DNA from: Thomasclavelia sp. | GTDB taxonomy: Bacteria > Bacillota_I > Bacilli_A > Erysipelotrichales > Erysipelotrichaceae | DNA length: 15,199 nucleotides | Direction: 5' to 3' | Assembly: GCA_020024765.1 (NCBI GenBank) | Contig: JAHHTG010000020.1 | Coordinates: 1-15,199, forward strand | Part shown: in pieces, positions 12,918-15,199 of the stretch | How the letters are laid out: each line of letters begins with the position of its first letter | Numbering within the stretch: the stretch's first letter is position 1 | Program-made: the position numbers and the translations under genes | Notes under the pieces: model-generated | Databases searched by the model: none | The model's input: only the letters and a program-made list of their open reading frames with translations | Told to the model about the DNA's origin: nothing

Positions 12918-14552
12918 ATGAACTTTTTTAATCGTGCAATCAAAAACGTTACACGTAAACCATCAAAGTCAATTTTGTTGCTAATTACATTCTTTGTAAT
13001 TGGTAACTTTGTCATCATTGGTTTGGGTGTATCAAATGCATCAGAAGATGCTAAAATATTAACTCGTAAAAAGATGCGCGCTGTTGTTAAGTATGAACTT
13101 GATTATCATGCAATTGATGAATATCTTGCAAATCTTGAAGATGAAGATGAAATCAGCGCATTCTATAACAACTATCCACGTATCACTGTTGATGATGTAA
13201 AAGAAGTCGTTAAAGATGAACGTGTAAAGACATCCAATACTTTAGTTACAAATCAATTTTATAAAGCTGAGGATGGCATTGAATTTGTAAGACTTGGTAA
13301 CCAAGCTGAAGAACAAATGAACAGTGGTGAATCAACAAGTTGTTATGTTGATGAAAATGGTGCTGAAGTTTGCGAAACGTATTCTTATGTTAATCCAGTC
13401 TTTGGTGTTCGTTCTAATATGTTCCCTGATATGATTGAATTTGACGATGGCACTTATACGATTGTTGAAGGTCGTTTCTATAATCAAGAAGAAATTGACA
13501 GTGCAGAAAAGGTCGTTGTTGTGTCAAAGGCTTTAGCCGAAACTAATGGTTTAAAAGTTGGGGATACAATCAAAATTAATACAATGAATGAAGGCAATCC
13601 TTGGTTTCAACAAATGTTAGATGAAATTCAATATGAAGGTACATTTGATTTAGAACTTGAAGTTATTGGTCTCTTTGATTCAAAAATTAAAATTACACCA
13701 GATAATGAAAACTATGACTGGGTATCACCAAACGAAAATGTCGATAACTTTCTATTAATGCCAGCTACAACTCAAGCTGTTGCTCAAATCGATTGGGAAC
13801 AAGCTAGTTGGGATTACTATGCATCTCAAAATCCGGATGATGAATATTTCAATAATCCAGATAATCGTCCAGGAATTGATAATCCTAATTGGTTATATAT
13901 TACTGATGCTACAATTCTTTTAAATGATCCACTAGAAGTTGACAAATTCGTTGAAGACCATTCAGCTAGTTTAGGCGAATATAAGATTCTAAATGCAAAT
14001 AATGAAGAGTTTGAACGCTTATCTCGTCCACTAGATACATTGAGTTTATTCTCAAATTTCATTGTATGGTTAGTTGTTGTCAATGCAGTTGTAATCATTA
14101 CTTTAGTAACGGCATTAACTTTAAAAACACGTGAATATGAAATTGGTGTCTTATTATCGCTTGGCGCAAGCAAAATAAAAATAATGGCGCAATTCTTTGT
14201 AGAACTTGCAATTGTTGCAGTTTTAGGTTTTACATTATCAATAATTAGTGGTAGCATGGTTGCATCTAGAGTTGGTGAAAATATTTTAAATTACCAAATT
14301 GCTTCAAGTGGTGTTGAAGATGCTGAAGAAGATCCATGGGATGATGGTTACTATAACCAATTATGGAACGATGATTATACAACTGATATTCAATTAGATG
14401 ATTTAGTTGCTGAATACCATGTAACGGTATCACCATTAATCATTGCAGAAATCTATGTTGTTGGACTAGGTATTGTATTAATTTCAACCATTATTCCTTC
14501 CTTAATGATTATGCGCTTCAATCCAAAGAAAATCTTACTAGATAGAAATTAG
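12918..14552 (+). CDS. FtsX/MacB-type ABC transporter permease
   Basis: A 544-residue membrane protein with the four-helix FtsX/MacB plan: helix 1 at about 17-39, a large outside domain (about 41-375, MacB_PCD-like), then helices at about 376-401, 424-449 and 508-532. The coupling-helix motif REYEIGVLLSLGAS (405-418) is a family hallmark. Cys142 and Cys152 in the outside domain could form a disulfide. The loop 465-500 before the last helix is unusually acidic and aromatic (EDPWDDGYYNQLWNDDY). MacB-like complexes pass mechanical force to the outside or extract envelope substrates rather than act as ordinary importers. AAAGGAG precedes the ATG; the ATPase follows after 9 nt. Confidence 0.9.
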   Translation: MNFFNRAIKNVTRKPSKSILLLITFFVIGNFVIIGLGVSNASEDAKILTRKKMRAVVKYELDYHAIDEYLANLEDEDEISAFYNNYPRITVDDVKEVVKDERVKTSNTLVTNQFYKAEDGIEFVRLGNQAEEQMNSGESTSCYVDENGAEVCETYSYVNPVFGVRSNMFPDMIEFDDGTYTIVEGRFYNQEEIDSAEKVVVVSKALAETNGLKVGDTIKINTMNEGNPWFQQMLDEIQYEGTFDLELEVIGLFDSKIKITPDNENYDWVSPNENVDNFLLMPATTQAVAQIDWEQASWDYYASQNPDDEYFNNPDNRPGIDNPNWLYITDATILLNDPLEVDKFVEDHSASLGEYKILNANNEEFERLSRPLDTLSLFSNFIVWLVVVNAVVIITLVTALTLKTREYEIGVLLSLGASKIKIMAQFFVELAIVAVLGFTLSIISGSMVASRVGENILNYQIASSGVEDAEEDPWDDGYYNQLWNDDYTTDIQLDDLVAEYHVTVSPLIIAEIYVVGLGIVLISTIIPSLMIMRFNPKKILLDRN

Positions 14553-14561
14553 GAGGTTATT

Positions 14562-15199
14562 ATGAGTGAAATTTTAAAATTAGAAAATATTAACTATAGT
14601 TACGTTGATGGTGGCTACGAACGACAAATCCTAAAAAATTTATCTTATACATTTGAAAGTGGTAAATTCTATACAATCTTAGGTCCTTCTGGTTCTGGTA
14701 AGACAACTTTACTATCAATCATCTCAGGTCTTGATACACCAAAGAGTGGTAATATTTATTTCGAAGGCGAAGATGTAGCTAAGATGGGCTTAGCAAAGTA
14801 TCGTCGTAATAAGATTTCGATTGTCTTCCAACAATATAACTTAATTGGTTATTTAACAGCCGTTGAAAATGTTTTAGTAGCCATGAGTGAAACTGATAAT
14901 GATCTTCCAAAGAATCAAAAAGAAGTAGCTTATGCCTTACTTGAAAAATTTGGTATTGTCCGTTCTAAAGCTGATCGTATAGTTGGCCAACTATCCGGTG
15001 GTGAACAACAACGTGTGTCTATTGCCCGTGCTTTGGCTTCAAATGTTAATTTAATCTTTGCGGATGAACCTACTGGAAACCTAGATACAGCAACAGAAAA
15101 AGAAATAATTGGGGTCTTTAAGGAATTAGCTCATGAGTTTGATAAGACAGTTATTGTCGTTACACACTCAGATTTAGTTTCTGTAATGTCTGACCAAAG
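14562..15199 (+). CDS. ABC transporter ATPase, LolD/MacB type (partial, cut by window end)
   Basis: Open from ATG 14562 to the window edge: 212 codons visible, no stop reached. Walker A GPSGSGKT (41-48), Q-loop VFQQYN, signature LSGGEQQR (144-151), Walker B NLIFADEP (163-170) and the switch His in VVTHSD (202) are all intact. Together with [10 protein letters not shown] they place it in the LolD/MacB/BceA-like group that pairs with FtsX-type permeases. AGGAGG lies 5 nt before the ATG, and the gene begins 9 nt after the permease. Roughly 10-30 C-terminal residues are missing, judged by family length. Confidence 0.95.
   Translation, partial: MSEILKLENINYSYVDGGYERQILKNLSYTFESGKFYTILGPSGSGKTTLLSIISGLDTPKSGNIYFEGEDVAKMGLAKYRRNKISIVFQQYNLIGYLTAVENVLVAMSETDNDLPKNQKEVAYALLEKFGIVRSKADRIVGQLSGGEQQRVSIARALASNVNLIFADEPTGNLDTATEKEIIGVFKELAHEFDKTVIVVTHSDLVSVMSDQ

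Noticed and set aside
13826..14257. 143-codon open frame on the minus strand inside the ABC permease gene
   Set aside because: It is fully antisense to a clear gene, its translation resembles no family, and no ribosome site was seen.

Overview
The window is AT-rich chromosomal DNA from a low-GC Gram-positive bacterium. The signs are strong AGGAGG-type ribosome sites, TTGACA/TATAAT-type promoters, TAA as the main stop with a few TAG and no TGA stop on any gene seen, and PASTA, MATE, BI-1 and PepF proteins of Firmicutes type. The overall look is closest to the Erysipelotrichales and relatives; that placement is inference from gene style, not from a marker gene. Tryptophan is encoded by TGG.

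Layout. 9-188 (minus): tRNA-Ile(GAU) and tRNA-Ala(UGC) with a promoter of their own. 380-1327 (plus): a D-isomer-specific 2-hydroxyacid dehydrogenase. It converges on, and overlaps by 15 bp, a minus-strand pair made of a MATE exporter (2010-3368) and a YjjG-type HAD phosphatase (1313-2008). 3369-3960 holds no intact gene. It contains an operator-like dyad, a promoter and strong terminator that could frame a small RNA of about 94 nt, and what looks like a dead lipoprotein gene. 3961-4743 (minus): an exported protein with an Ig-like domain and a C-terminal NlpC/P60-like cysteine peptidase domain. 4884-8887 (plus): an operon-like run of miaA, tcdA fused in frame to pepF, and a BI-1 family membrane protein, closed by a terminator. 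8933-9454 (plus): a nicotinamidase/isochorismatase-type hydrolase. 9505 to the right edge (plus): an OmpR-type response regulator, its histidine kinase, a membrane-anchored PASTA protein without a kinase domain, an FtsX/MacB-type ABC permease and its ATPase, which is cut by the window end.

How it fits together. The miaA/tcdA pair makes tRNA modifications at or next to the anticodon (i6A37 and cyclic t6A37). The last five genes look like one envelope-sensing and response module: a two-component system next to a mechanotransmission-type ABC transporter, with a PASTA protein that could bind peptidoglycan or muropeptides. The most unusual points are the missing stop codon between tcdA and pepF although pepF keeps its own strong ribosome site, the kinase-less PASTA protein inside a two-component/ABC operon, and three genes without a Shine-Dalgarno whose -10 box ends exactly 6 nt before the start codon, which suggests leaderless mRNAs.
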